Part shown: in pieces, positions 44,232 to 52,186 of the stretch | Layout of the letters: every line of letters starts with the position of its first letter | How positions within the stretch are numbered: position 1 is the stretch's first letter | Assembly (NCBI RefSeq): GCF_022478115.1 | Contig: NZ_JAKGSC010000001.1 | Span: 1,224,670-1,288,669 of the forward strand | Direction of reading: 5' to 3' | Source: Tenacibaculum aquimarinum | Lineage (GTDB): Bacteria > Bacteroidota > Bacteroidia > Flavobacteriales > Flavobacteriaceae | Length of the DNA: 64,000 nucleotides | The notes under the pieces: model-generated | What the model was told of the DNA's origin: nothing | Database searches by the model: none | The model's input: the letters and a program-made list of their open reading frames with translations, nothing else | Program-made: the position numbers and the translations under genes

Positions 44232-44960
44232 TTATTTTGTGGCTGTATAAATTGATGCAACTCCAAAAGTTACTGGTATATCTTTCGTATTACTAAACCC
44301 GTTTTTTTCTAAAATATTGTTGAAAGCTTTTCCGAAAGGAAAATGATTTGCACTTTCAGATAAATAAGAATAAGCTACTTTGTCTTTAGAGAATAATTTT
44401 CCGATAACAGGTAAAACTATATTAGTGTATAATTTGTAACCTTGTTTAAATGGAAATTTAGTTGGATTAGAGGTTTCTAAAACTACAAATTTACCATTAG
44501 GTTTTAAAACTCTATTTATTTCAGTTAAACCTTTATCTAAGTTTTCGAAGTTTCTTACACCAAAAGAAACAGTTATTGCATCAAATGTATTGTCATCAAA
44601 AGGCATGTTTTCACTGTCTCCAACAATCATTTCTATTTTGTTAGAAAGGTTTGCTTTAGCAATTTTTTGTTTTCCAACTTCTAGCATTCCTGCAGAAATA
44701 TCTAAACCAACTATACGATCTGGATTTAATTCAGCCATCATCATGGCTAAGTCTCCAGTACCAGTTGCAATATCTAAAATTTGTTTTGGATTATTTTCTC
44801 CAACCAATTTTACTACTTTTTTACGCCAGCTAACATCTATTCCTAATGATATTATACGGTTTAATCCGTCGTAATTTTCAGAAATGTTATCAAACATTTT
44901 AGCAACTTGCTCTTTTTTTCCTAAGTCAGAATCTTTGTACGGTTTTACTATTTTACCCAT
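44232..44960 (-). CDS. ubiE: Demethylmenaquinone methyltransferase (UbiE/MenG)
   Basis: The 242-residue SAM enzyme makes menaquinone by C-methylating demethylmenaquinone. The family signature [27 protein letters not shown] is at residues 23-49, the SAM loop [11 protein letters not shown] is at about 61-71, and the second signature [15 protein letters not shown] is near residue 148. In Bacteroidota the quinone is menaquinone, so the menG role is the more likely one. It overlaps the NifU-like gene by 8 bases. Confidence 0.95.
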   Translation of the reverse strand: MGKIVKPYKDSDLGKKEQVAKMFDNISENYDGLNRIISLGIDVSWRKKVVKLVGENNPKQILDIATGTGDLAMMMAELNPDRIVGLDISAGMLEVGKQKIAKANLSNKIEMIVGDSENMPFDDNTFDAITVSFGVRNFENLDKGLTEINRVLKPNGKFVVLETSNPTKFPFKQGYKLYTNIVLPVIGKLFSKDKVAYSYLSESANHFPFGKAFNNILEKNGFSNTKDIPVTFGVASIYTATK

Positions 44961-45852
44961 TTATTGCAACTACTTCGTTAATTTTATTTGGTAACATTTC
45001 TTTTAACATTGTTTCAATTCCATTTTTTAAAGTAATGGTAGAAGATGGGCAACCGCTACAAGCTCCTTGTAAAATTACACTTACACGTTTGCTTTCTTCA
45101 TCATAAGATTGAAATGCAATGTTTCCGCCATCTGAAGCAACGGCAGGTTTAATGTATTCATCTAAAATATCAACAATCTTGGCTGATGTTTCAGATAAAT
45201 TTTCTTTAGAAACGGTAATTTCTTTTTTTGATGCTGCTTGCTTTGGAAGTTCTTTTAAAATGGTTTTACCTTCTTGTAAATATTCTCTAATAAAAGTTCT
45301 TACTTGTCCGTAAACTTCATTCCATTCCACCATATCATATTTAGAAATAGAAACATAATTGTCAGAAATAAAAACTTCTTTAACAAACGGAAAAACAAAT
45401 AATGCTTGGGCTAGAGGAGAAGACTTACTTGCTTCATCAATATTCTTAAACTCAACATCTGTTTGTGTAAGTGCCTTGTTGGTTCCAAATTTCATTACTG
45501 AAGGGTTTGGGGTAACTTCAGCATACACTTCAATAGCTTCTTTTTTGTTTGTTCTTTCTTCTTTTATTACTGTGTTGCCTTCTTGTAAATAGGCTTCAAC
45601 TTGTTCGCGAACTTCTTCTTGTACATCACTCCATTCTACAATATCAAAACGTTGAATTGCTATAAAGTTAGCGGTAACAAATATCTTCTTAACAAATGGT
45701 AAATAGAATAATTGTTGTGCTAAAGGTGAGTTTTTTGCCTCATCTATATTGGTAAACTCGTAACTTCCACCATTTATTAAAATTGAATTACTTACAAATT
45801 TAATAATAGCATTGTTGTTGGTTTCTTGTATTGTTATTTTAATGTCTTTCAT
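44953..45852 (-). CDS. NifU-like iron-sulfur scaffold with duplicated Nfu N-terminal domain
   Basis: The 299-residue protein has a NifU C-terminal domain with the cluster-binding pair Cys265 and Cys268 in [14 protein letters not shown], preceded by two copies of the Nfu N-terminal domain. Both copies contain SPLAQxLFxxPFVKxxFxxxNxxxIxxxDxVEW, at about residues 43-80 and 145-185. The domain is normally single in bacterial NfuA and human NFU1, so this is a duplication. It probably delivers Fe-S clusters. It is the first gene of the nifU-ubiE-porT operon, behind two perfect 7-1-7 palindromes. Confidence 0.92.
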   Translation of the reverse strand: MKDIKITIQETNNNAIIKFVSNSILINGGSYEFTNIDEAKNSPLAQQLFYLPFVKKIFVTANFIAIQRFDIVEWSDVQEEVREQVEAYLQEGNTVIKEERTNKKEAIEVYAEVTPNPSVMKFGTNKALTQTDVEFKNIDEASKSSPLAQALFVFPFVKEVFISDNYVSISKYDMVEWNEVYGQVRTFIREYLQEGKTILKELPKQAASKKEITVSKENLSETSAKIVDILDEYIKPAVASDGGNIAFQSYDEESKRVSVILQGACSGCPSSTITLKNGIETMLKEMLPNKINEVVAING

Positions 45853-45862
45853 GTTAAAGGAA

Positions 45863-45877
45863 AACTGATAATCAGTT
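45863..45877 (-). promoter_or_regulatory. Palindrome AACTGAT-A-ATCAGTT in the nifU leader
   Basis: A perfect 7-1-7 palindrome lies 11 bases before the nifU-like start. One-base loops cannot form RNA hairpins, so a protein-binding site is more likely than a leader structure. Confidence 0.45.
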
Positions 45878-45890
45878 AAATTTATTTATA

Positions 45891-45905
45891 TGCATTATTA
45901 ATGCA
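45891..45905 (-). promoter_or_regulatory. Palindrome TGCATTA-T-TAATGCA near the nifU transcription start
   Basis: A second perfect 7-1-7 palindrome lies just downstream of the -7 element at 45916-45923, a repressor position. It is 28 bases centre to centre from the palindrome at 45863. Confidence 0.45.
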
Positions 45906-45915
45906 AAAGGAGTTG

Positions 45916-45923
45916 CAAAATTA
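45916..45923 (-). promoter_or_regulatory. -7 element of the nifU-ubiE-porT operon
   Basis: On the minus strand this reads TAATTTTG, an exact TAnnTTTG match, 64 bases before the nifU-like start codon. Confidence 0.45.
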
Positions 45924-45950
45924 CGGTAAAAAACTGACTTTTAGTAATAA

Positions 45951-45977
45951 AAAAATCCCGCAATAGCGGGATTTTTT
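45951..45977 (-). terminator. Terminator of the FadL-like porin gene
   Basis: AAAAATCCCGC and GCGGGATTTTT pair perfectly around AATA, with a T run on both strands, between the porin stop and the nifU-like gene's upstream region. Confidence 0.85.
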
Positions 45978-45993
45978 TATCTTTTTATTCTTT

Positions 45994-47334
45994 CTACAAA
46001 TTAAAAGTTAAGGTACCTGTAATTCTTGTGTTGTTTGTATTTAATTCTATTGGGCTAATTGTTGCGCTATTGTAGATTGAATATGGTGCGTTTACACCAG
46101 AATTTCTATAAGCTAAATCAAATTTAAATTTACCAAAATTGTAACCTAAACCAGCAGAATAACCGCTTAAATTATCTTCGTCTAAAGCATCTTTAATTGG
46201 GCTTTGTTCGTAATGATAACCAGCTCTTAGGCTCATTCTGTCAAAACGCCATTCTGTACCAATGTTAACAGCATGAGTTGCTTTGTAATATGTTTTGTAA
46301 TCTTGATTAGTGTTATTAAATCCGTTGCTAGTGAATTTAGTGTTAGAGTAATCTTTGTAAGTATAATCCAAACTGATTAATCCTTGCTTGTCAAAAATTA
46401 TAGCACTACTTGCAGTTAATTTACCAGGTGTTCTAAAGCTGTATGCAACTAGTTCTTGAATTGTTTCAGAGTAGTTTGGTATTCCATTACTTTCTGCTGA
46501 ATACTCTTCATAGTAATCTTCAAAAGTTTCATTGTACCAAGTTGGTGTTTCGTAAGCTAGACCAATTCTAAAATTTTGATGTAGCTTGTATATAAAACCA
46601 GCACTTAAAGAAAAACCATTACTTTCTATGTAGGTGTTTTGGTCTAATAAAATGGTTAAATCGTTACCGTTAGTATCTTGGTTTATCTCATCTAAATAAG
46701 TGGTTTGGCCAAATCTTAAATCGTGAATATTTACAGCTGCTCCAATAAATAACTTATTTTCATGTGCTGCAGAAACTCCCATTGTAAATACAGTAGATTC
46801 GCCGTTTAAGTAGTTTTCAAAACGTTGTTCTTGTGCGTTGTTAAATTCTGTTTGAGGATTCGTGTTGTCATTAGGATGGATATTATAATATGCTTCTCCG
46901 CTATTTCCGTCTACACCAAAATAACTTTCAAAATTATTTTTCAATCTATAATTAAAAGATAGTGCAAAATTACTCCATCCAGAGTTTGAGTTTGTGTCAA
47001 AAACAAGTATTCCACCAGCTTGTGATATATTAAAATAGTCTTCTTCTGTATTAAATGTAGTGCCGTAATAACTTGCATTTACATCGTTATTTTTATTCCC
47101 TAATGTTACGGAAAACATACTATTGTTTGCAACTGCTGCGCCTGCTGGATTTATTCCTGTAGAAGAAACATCTCCTCCTAATGCTCCAAAAGCACCACTC
47201 ATAGCGTTAAATCTGGAGGTTCCGTAATTGTTGTCTTGTCCAAATAAAATACCTAAATCATTATAATCTAAAGATTGAGAATAGGACGTGAAAGCTGTAG
47301 CGACAATTGCCGCGAATGTTAAAAATCTTTTCAT
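45994..47334 (-). CDS. FadL/OmpP1-family outer-membrane protein
   Basis: The 446-residue protein has a signal peptide ending SYSQS, and a small N-terminal plug with YNDLGILFGQDNNYGTSRFNAMSGAFGALGGDVSSTGINPAGAAV, the pattern of Bacteroidota FadL/TodX-type porins. A predicted 14-stranded beta-barrel follows, ending ITGTLTFNL with the terminal hydrophobic residue pattern. The family imports long-chain fatty acids or other hydrophobic compounds. It lies after the Arg/Ser-rich lipoprotein gene, on the same strand with a 51-base gap. Confidence 0.87.
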   Translation of the reverse strand: MKRFLTFAAIVATAFTSYSQSLDYNDLGILFGQDNNYGTSRFNAMSGAFGALGGDVSSTGINPAGAAVANNSMFSVTLGNKNNDVNASYYGTTFNTEEDYFNISQAGGILVFDTNSNSGWSNFALSFNYRLKNNFESYFGVDGNSGEAYYNIHPNDNTNPQTEFNNAQEQRFENYLNGESTVFTMGVSAAHENKLFIGAAVNIHDLRFGQTTYLDEINQDTNGNDLTILLDQNTYIESNGFSLSAGFIYKLHQNFRIGLAYETPTWYNETFEDYYEEYSAESNGIPNYSETIQELVAYSFRTPGKLTASSAIIFDKQGLISLDYTYKDYSNTKFTSNGFNNTNQDYKTYYKATHAVNIGTEWRFDRMSLRAGYHYEQSPIKDALDEDNLSGYSAGLGYNFGKFKFDLAYRNSGVNAPYSIYNSATISPIELNTNNTRITGTLTFNL

Positions 47335-47385
47335 TTTTTTGCTAATTCGTTTTACTTAACTTTATAAAGATTGGTTAAGAATATA

Positions 47386-48504
47386 TTATTTTCTGCTACT
47401 ACTTCTAGAAGATGAGCTTCTACTTCCTGAGCTTCTAGATGATGAACTTCTGCTGCTGGTACTTCTAGAAGAAGAACTTCTTGATGAAGAAGATCTACTT
47501 GGAGTATAGCTTCTAGAAGAACGAGTAGATTTAGAATTTTGAGAGTATCTCTTTGTGCTTCTTGTTGGAGTTGTACTTCTTACGTTTCTAGTAGATTTTG
47601 TATTTCTAGTGTTTTTTACGCCTCCGGTTCTGTTTGTACGTGTGTTTCTTACTCGTTTAGAAGGTTTAATATTTCTTGTATTTCGTGTACTTCTTGTAGA
47701 ACGTATTTTTCCGTTACTATTATATTTTCTTATGGTTCTTTTAGACCTTGTAGAATTAACAGTTCTTCCGTTTCTAGTAGAACGAATGGTTCTAGTTGGT
47801 GTATTTACTCTTCTGTTGTTAGTGTATCCTCTTCTAGTATTAGAAGCTACACTATATCTTCCTCTGTAAGAATTTGCTCCTCTACGAGTGTTTCTGTAGT
47901 AATTCCCATATCTGAATGGGGAATAATAAGGATTTCCGTAGTAAGCAAATCCACCACCATAAAATCCAGTATTCCAATAACCTCCATAATGATAAGGATG
48001 CCATGAATTATATCCCCATCTATTCCAACGATTCCATCTATTCCAGCGGTTCCATCCATATCCATAACCGTAGAAAGGTGAGTCCCAATAAGAGTTGTAA
48101 CCAAAACCGGTATTAATATTTATAACAACATCCGCGTTGTCATAACCCCAAGGTTCATTATAAGTTATTCTAGATTGAGAATCATCTTCGTAAATTTTTT
48201 CTTCATACTCCTCATCTTCATTGCCATAAGATTTATAGCTGTCAATATCTGTTATAATATCAGAACCGTTTAGTTCATCTAAACGTTGTAATTCTTTTGT
48301 AAAATAGTTGTCGTTATATTCTCTATATTCTTTTTGATCTGCAAGAATAACTCTTCTCCCTTCGGTTTCAGAATTACTATCAGCGTAGATACCATCTTCG
48401 CTATTAGTTACAGTTTGCGCAGTTCCGCAAGAAATTAAAGTAGTTAGCATTAAAAATGATAACATATAAAGTGGAAGCTTGGTGTTGGCGTAATGTAACT
48501 TCAT
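47386..48504 (-). CDS. Lipoprotein with Trp-Asn-Arg repeat and Arg/Ser/Thr-rich tail
   Basis: The 372-residue protein has a lipoprotein signal (lipobox ISC, Cys26), an acidic N-terminal half, then four Trp-Asn-Arg repeats (about residues 146-157), a Gly/Tyr-rich stretch, and about 190 residues made of Arg, Ser, Thr and Asn, ending in repeated SRSSSSRS units. The low-complexity tail is strongly basic, so it could bind polyanions such as nucleic acid or acidic polysaccharide; that is inference. It lies upstream of the FadL-like gene, on the same strand, and is divergent from proS. I do not recognise a functional family. Confidence 0.82.
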   Translation of the reverse strand: MKLHYANTKLPLYMLSFLMLTTLISCGTAQTVTNSEDGIYADSNSETEGRRVILADQKEYREYNDNYFTKELQRLDELNGSDIITDIDSYKSYGNEDEEYEEKIYEDDSQSRITYNEPWGYDNADVVININTGFGYNSYWDSPFYGYGYGWNRWNRWNRWNRWGYNSWHPYHYGGYWNTGFYGGGFAYYGNPYYSPFRYGNYYRNTRRGANSYRGRYSVASNTRRGYTNNRRVNTPTRTIRSTRNGRTVNSTRSKRTIRKYNSNGKIRSTRSTRNTRNIKPSKRVRNTRTNRTGGVKNTRNTKSTRNVRSTTPTRSTKRYSQNSKSTRSSRSYTPSRSSSSRSSSSRSTSSRSSSSRSSGSRSSSSRSSSRK

Positions 48505-48556
48505 GTTTTCTAGTATTTAAGGTTTTTTCTTTTGTTCTTTTTAAATTCATAATTTA

Positions 48557-48564
48557 CAAAATTA
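48557..48564 (-). promoter_or_regulatory. -7 element for the Arg/Ser-rich lipoprotein gene
   Basis: On the minus strand this reads TAATTTTG, an exact TAnnTTTG match, 53 bases before the lipoprotein start codon. Confidence 0.35.
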
Positions 48565-48598
48565 AAACTAACTGTTAGGCAACTTACCTTTTTTAGTG

Positions 48599-48606
48599 TA
48601 GTTTTG
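48599..48606 (+). promoter_or_regulatory. -7 element for proS
   Basis: TAGTTTTG is an exact TAnnTTTG match, 90 bases before the proS ATG, in a spacer shared with the divergent lipoprotein gene. No clear -33 TTG is seen. Confidence 0.3.
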
Positions 48607-48688
48607 TGTCGATTTTAATAAAAATCACAATTTTGCAAACACAAATTACATTTATTTAGGTAGCAAGTTTTGTGCCAAACTTCTGATT

Positions 48689-50167
48689 ATGAGTAAAAAA
48701 TTGACAAAGCGTTCCGAAGATTATTCGAAATGGTATAATGAACTAGTTGTAAAAGCTGATTTAGCTGAAAATTCTGCAGTACGCGGTTGTATGGTAATTA
48801 AACCATATGGTTATGCTATTTGGGAGAACATGCAGGCAGAATTAGATAGAATGTTTAAAGAAACAGGACACGTAAATGCATATTTCCCTCTTTTTGTTCC
48901 TAAAAGTTTATTTGAAGCTGAGGAAAAAAATGCAGAAGGTTTTGCAAAAGAATGTGCAGTTGTAACTCATTATCGTTTACAAAACGACCCAGAAAATGAA
49001 GGGAAACTACGTGTAGATCCTGAAGCTAAACTAGAAGAAGAGTTAGTAGTAAGACCAACATCAGAAGCAATTATATGGAATACCTTTAAAGGATGGGTGC
49101 AATCTCATAGAGATTTACCATTACTAATAAATCAATGGGCAAATGTTGTTCGTTGGGAAATGCGTACGCGTTTATTTTTAAGAACTGCAGAGTTTTTATG
49201 GCAAGAAGGACATACTGCACATACAACAAAAGAAGAAGCTGTTTCAGAATCTAAGCAAATGCAAGAAGTATATGCAACCTTTGCAGAAAACTTTATGGCA
49301 ATGCCAGTTGTAAAAGGAGCAAAGTCAGAAAGCGAGCGTTTTGCAGGAGCAGATGAAACGTACACAATTGAGGCTTTAATGCAAGATGGTAAAGCTTTAC
49401 AGGCAGGAACATCTCACTTTTTAGGGCAAAATTTTGCCAAAGCATTTGACGTTAAATATACTTCTAAAGAAGGAAAGCAAGAATACGTTTGGGCAACTTC
49501 TTGGGGAGTTTCTACACGTTTAATTGGTGGTTTAATAATGACGCATTCAGATGATTTAGGGTTAGTTTTACCTCCAAAATTAGCACCAATACAAGTAGCT
49601 ATTGTTCCTATATATAAAGGAGAAGAGCAATTAGCGGCTATTTCTGAGAAAGTTAATGTTTTTACTAAAGAGTTAAAAGCTAAAGGAATCTCAGTAAAAT
49701 TTGATGATAGAGATACTTATAGACCAGGAGCAAAGTTTGCTGAATACGAATTAAAAGGAGTTCCTGTAAGAATTGCAATAGGAAATAGAGATTTAGAAAA
49801 TAATACTGTTGAGGTAGCTCGTAGAGATACCTTAGAAAAACAAACCGTTTCTCAAGATGAAGTTGTAGATTTTGTTGCAGCACTTTTAGAAGAAATTCAA
49901 GAGAATTTATTTAAGAAGGCACTTTCGTATAGAGATGAGCATACAACAGAAGTAACAACTTTTGATGAGTTTAAAGAAGCATTAGAAACTAAAGGAGGTT
50001 TTGTTTTAGCACATTGGGATGGTACAATAGAGACAGAAGATAAGATAAAAGAACTTACAAAAGCTACAATAAGGTGTATACCTAATGATGCAAAAGAAGA
50101 GTCTGGAAGCTGTGTTTACTCAGGAAAACCGTCTTCAAAAAGAGTTTTATTTGCTAAAGCATATTAA
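48689..50167 (+). CDS. proS: Prolyl-tRNA synthetase (archaeal/eukaryotic type)
   Basis: The 492-residue class II synthetase charges tRNA-Pro. The [22 protein letters not shown] start and the short length, with no editing INS domain, mark the archaeal/eukaryote-like ProRS group common in Bacteroidota, rather than the 570-residue bacterial type. Motif 2 has the [26 protein letters not shown] block near residue 150, the anticodon-binding domain spans about residues 290-400, and a C-terminal domain follows. It has a possible -7 element 90 bases upstream and is followed by tRNA-Glu and rpsT. Confidence 0.95.
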   Translation: MSKKLTKRSEDYSKWYNELVVKADLAENSAVRGCMVIKPYGYAIWENMQAELDRMFKETGHVNAYFPLFVPKSLFEAEEKNAEGFAKECAVVTHYRLQNDPENEGKLRVDPEAKLEEELVVRPTSEAIIWNTFKGWVQSHRDLPLLINQWANVVRWEMRTRLFLRTAEFLWQEGHTAHTTKEEAVSESKQMQEVYATFAENFMAMPVVKGAKSESERFAGADETYTIEALMQDGKALQAGTSHFLGQNFAKAFDVKYTSKEGKQEYVWATSWGVSTRLIGGLIMTHSDDLGLVLPPKLAPIQVAIVPIYKGEEQLAAISEKVNVFTKELKAKGISVKFDDRDTYRPGAKFAEYELKGVPVRIAIGNRDLENNTVEVARRDTLEKQTVSQDEVVDFVAALLEEIQENLFKKALSYRDEHTTEVTTFDEFKEALETKGGFVLAHWDGTIETEDKIKELTKATIRCIPNDAKEESGSCVYSGKPSSKRVLFAKAY

Positions 50168-50203
50168 GAATTAAATTTTTTTTTAATTTTTTTAAAAAAA
50201 TTA

Positions 50204-50233
50204 TTGCAAATGTTGAAAAACGTTGTATATTTG
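50204..50233 (+). promoter_or_regulatory. Promoter of tRNA-Glu and rpsT (TTG-N19-TATATTTG)
   Basis: A -33 TTG at 50204-50206 and an exact -7 element TATATTTG at 50226-50233 are separated by 19 bases, the clearest full Bacteroidota-type promoter in the window. It lies 30 bases before the tRNA. Confidence 0.7.
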
Positions 50234-50263
50234 CACCCGCAATCGATAAGATTGATTGCTACT

Positions 50264-50335
50264 GGTCCGTTCGTCTAGGGGTTAGGACGCATGGTTTTCA
50301 TCCATGTAACACGGGTTCGATTCCCGTACGGACTA
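50264..50335 (+). tRNA. tRNA-Glu (anticodon TTC)
   Basis: A complete cloverleaf is visible: acceptor GGTCCGT with ACGGACT (one G-T pair), D arm GTCT/GGAC, anticodon stem CATGG/CCATG with loop TTTTCAT, and T arm ACGGG/CCCGT around TTCGATT. The anticodon TTC is at 50297-50299. CCA is not encoded. It lies 36 bases before rpsT, probably on the same transcript. Confidence 0.97.
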
Positions 50336-50371
50336 CAAAGTTTTATATAAACTAAATAAGAAAAAAGTAAG

Positions 50372-50623
50372 ATGGCAAATCACAAGTCAGCATTAAAGAG
50401 AATTAGAAGTAACGAAGCTAAGAGATTACGTAACAAATATCAGCATAAAACTACACGTAATGCTGTAAGAGATTTACGCGCATCTTCAGATAAGAAAGAA
50501 GCTGAAGGTATGTTAACTAAAGTTATTTCTATGTTAGACAAATTAGCAAAGAACAACATTATTCATAAGAATAAAGCAGCAAACTTAAAGTCTAAATTGA
50601 CTAAGCAAGTAGCAACTTTATAA
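50372..50623 (+). CDS. rpsT: 30S ribosomal protein S20
   Basis: The 83-residue basic protein begins with the S20 signature [24 protein letters not shown] and continues as the typical three-helix bundle, with [36 protein letters not shown]. It binds 16S rRNA early in 30S assembly. It follows tRNA-Glu with no terminator in between, and its own hairpin terminator follows. Confidence 0.97.
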   Translation: MANHKSALKRIRSNEAKRLRNKYQHKTTRNAVRDLRASSDKKEAEGMLTKVISMLDKLAKNNIIHKNKAANLKSKLTKQVATL

Positions 50624-50650
50624 GAAATAATTAAGAATTTATTCTTATTT

Positions 50651-50682
50651 AAAAACGCTCTGATTTTTCAGAGCGTTTTTTT
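50651..50682 (+). terminator. Terminator of the tRNA-Glu/rpsT unit
   Basis: AAAAACGCTCTGA and TCAGAGCGTTTTT pair perfectly around TTTT, ending in a T run. Confidence 0.9.
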
Positions 50683-50713
50683 GCTTTATATTTAAGTGTA
50701 GTCTAAAGTATAA

Positions 50714-50876
50714 GAAGCTATTTCCTGCTTTTCGCTATATCTTTTTATGCTGTCATTGGCTAAGTTTACTTTTTGTAAACTGTGGCAATCTAATAATTTA
50801 AAAACAGATTACTTCGTTCCTCGCAATGTCACCTAATCTAGTTAAGTATAAAAAGGATGTCGCTTCAATCTGGGCT
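50714..50876 (-). repeat. Dispersed hairpin-ended repeat, copy C (different core)
   Basis: In reverse orientation its ends match copy B: GAAGCTATTTCCTGCTTT, TATATCTTTTTAT, and at the far side AAAAAGGATGTCGCTTCAATC and GGGCT. The core, however, is unlike that of copies B and D, containing TACTTCGTTCCTCGCAATG. It lies between rpsT and rodA, two convergent genes. Confidence 0.7.
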
Positions 50877-50908
50877 AAACAAGTTAATAAAGTGTAGATT
50901 GTAATATG

Positions 50909-52186
50909 CTACCAATCGTATTTTTTATGAGCATCCAGTCTTATAAATATAAAAAGTAATACTGTAAATCCCCATAAAGAAGAACCTCCATAACTAAAAA
51001 AAGGCAGCGGGATACCAACCGTAGGAAATAAACCTATTACCATACCAACATTAACTAAAAGGTGAAAAAATATAATAGAAGCTACACCGTAACCGTAAAT
51101 TCGTCCAAATTTATTTGTTGTAGTTTCGGATAAGTAGATAACTCGATACAGTAAAACAACAAAAAGAATAATTACAAGACTGCTTCCTAAAAAGCCCCAT
51201 TCTTCTCCAACTGTACTGAAAATATAATCTGTATGCTGTTCTGGAACAAAATTTCCTTGAGTTCTATCTCCCTGTAAATATCCTTTCCCTAAAAAACCAC
51301 CAGAACTAATTGTTAATTCCGCTTGGTGAGAGTTGTAGCCAATTCTTTTGATATCTACTTTTTTTCCTAAGAGAACATCAAATCGATCTCTATGGTGTTG
51401 TTTAAATACATTGTTAAATATAAATCCAAATGCAATAATAAACAAACCAACAGCAGTGTATAAGCCAACTATTTTAGGCCAATTGAAACGTAAAAAGCGT
51501 TTATTTCTATAAATAGCATAAATAGTGTAACAGGTTATTAATAGAAAAGAGATTATTAAAACCCAGAAGGCACCAAAGTATATTGTTAGTAAAAATAAAA
51601 GCACTGTAATTGCTCCAAAAATAATATAATTTAATGTTAGACCTTCTCTGTTAAAAACAAAAAAGAAAGCCAAATAGATAAGTACAGAGCCCATGTCTGG
51701 TTGTAATGCAATTAAAAAAGCAGGAATAAAGATTACTATAAATGCTTTTATTTGGTTTTTTATAAGCTTTAGGTTGTAATTTCTATCACTTAGTAACTTT
51801 GCTACTGCTAAAGCAGTAAATGCTTTTGCAAACTCGGAAGGTTGTAAACCAATATTGCCAAAGTTGTACCAGGAAGTAGCTCCATTAATGTTTTTTCCGA
51901 AAAGAAACAAACCTGCGAGTAATACTAAGGAGAATATATATAGAACACTAGAGAAGCGCTCGTAAAACTTAGAGTTTAGAAATAAGATTAAAATAATTAG
52001 AGGAATAGATAGAATAATAAAAATTAGTTGTTTTCCATATTTTGTTGAAAAATCTAAAAAATCATTGTTTTCTGGAGTTGTAGAAGCGGCATAAATGTTC
52101 ATCCACCCAAAAATAACTAGTGTAGCGTATAAGGCAACAAGTATCCAATCTATGCCTAAAAATATGTTATTTCGTTCCTGACGCAA
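50909..52186 (-). CDS. rodA: Elongasome peptidoglycan polymerase RodA (SEDS family)
   Basis: The 425-residue protein has about ten hydrophobic segments and polymerises lateral-wall glycan with PBP2. SEDS signatures: NGATSWYNFGNIGLQPSEFAKAFTALAVAKLL near residue 110, ALQPDMGSVLIYL near 161, and FFSYGGSSLWGF near the C-terminus. An inserted cytoplasmic/periplasmic region of about 100 residues (including FVPEQHTDYIFSTVGEEWGF) is as usual for RodA. It overlaps mrdA by 20 bases. Repeat copy C lies just past its stop. Confidence 0.95.
   Translation of the reverse strand: MRQERNNIFLGIDWILVALYATLVIFGWMNIYAASTTPENNDFLDFSTKYGKQLIFIILSIPLIILILFLNSKFYERFSSVLYIFSLVLLAGLFLFGKNINGATSWYNFGNIGLQPSEFAKAFTALAVAKLLSDRNYNLKLIKNQIKAFIVIFIPAFLIALQPDMGSVLIYLAFFFVFNREGLTLNYIIFGAITVLLFLLTIYFGAFWVLIISFLLITCYTIYAIYRNKRFLRFNWPKIVGLYTAVGLFIIAFGFIFNNVFKQHHRDRFDVLLGKKVDIKRIGYNSHQAELTISSGGFLGKGYLQGDRTQGNFVPEQHTDYIFSTVGEEWGFLGSSLVIILFVVLLYRVIYLSETTTNKFGRIYGYGVASIIFFHLLVNVGMVIGLFPTVGIPLPFFSYGGSSLWGFTVLLFIFIRLDAHKKYDW

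Noticed and set aside
47539..48116. Several overlapping open frames on both strands across the Arg/Ser-rich lipoprotein gene
   Set aside because: They arise from the low-complexity repeat DNA; only the minus-strand frame has a lipoprotein signal and a full-length product.
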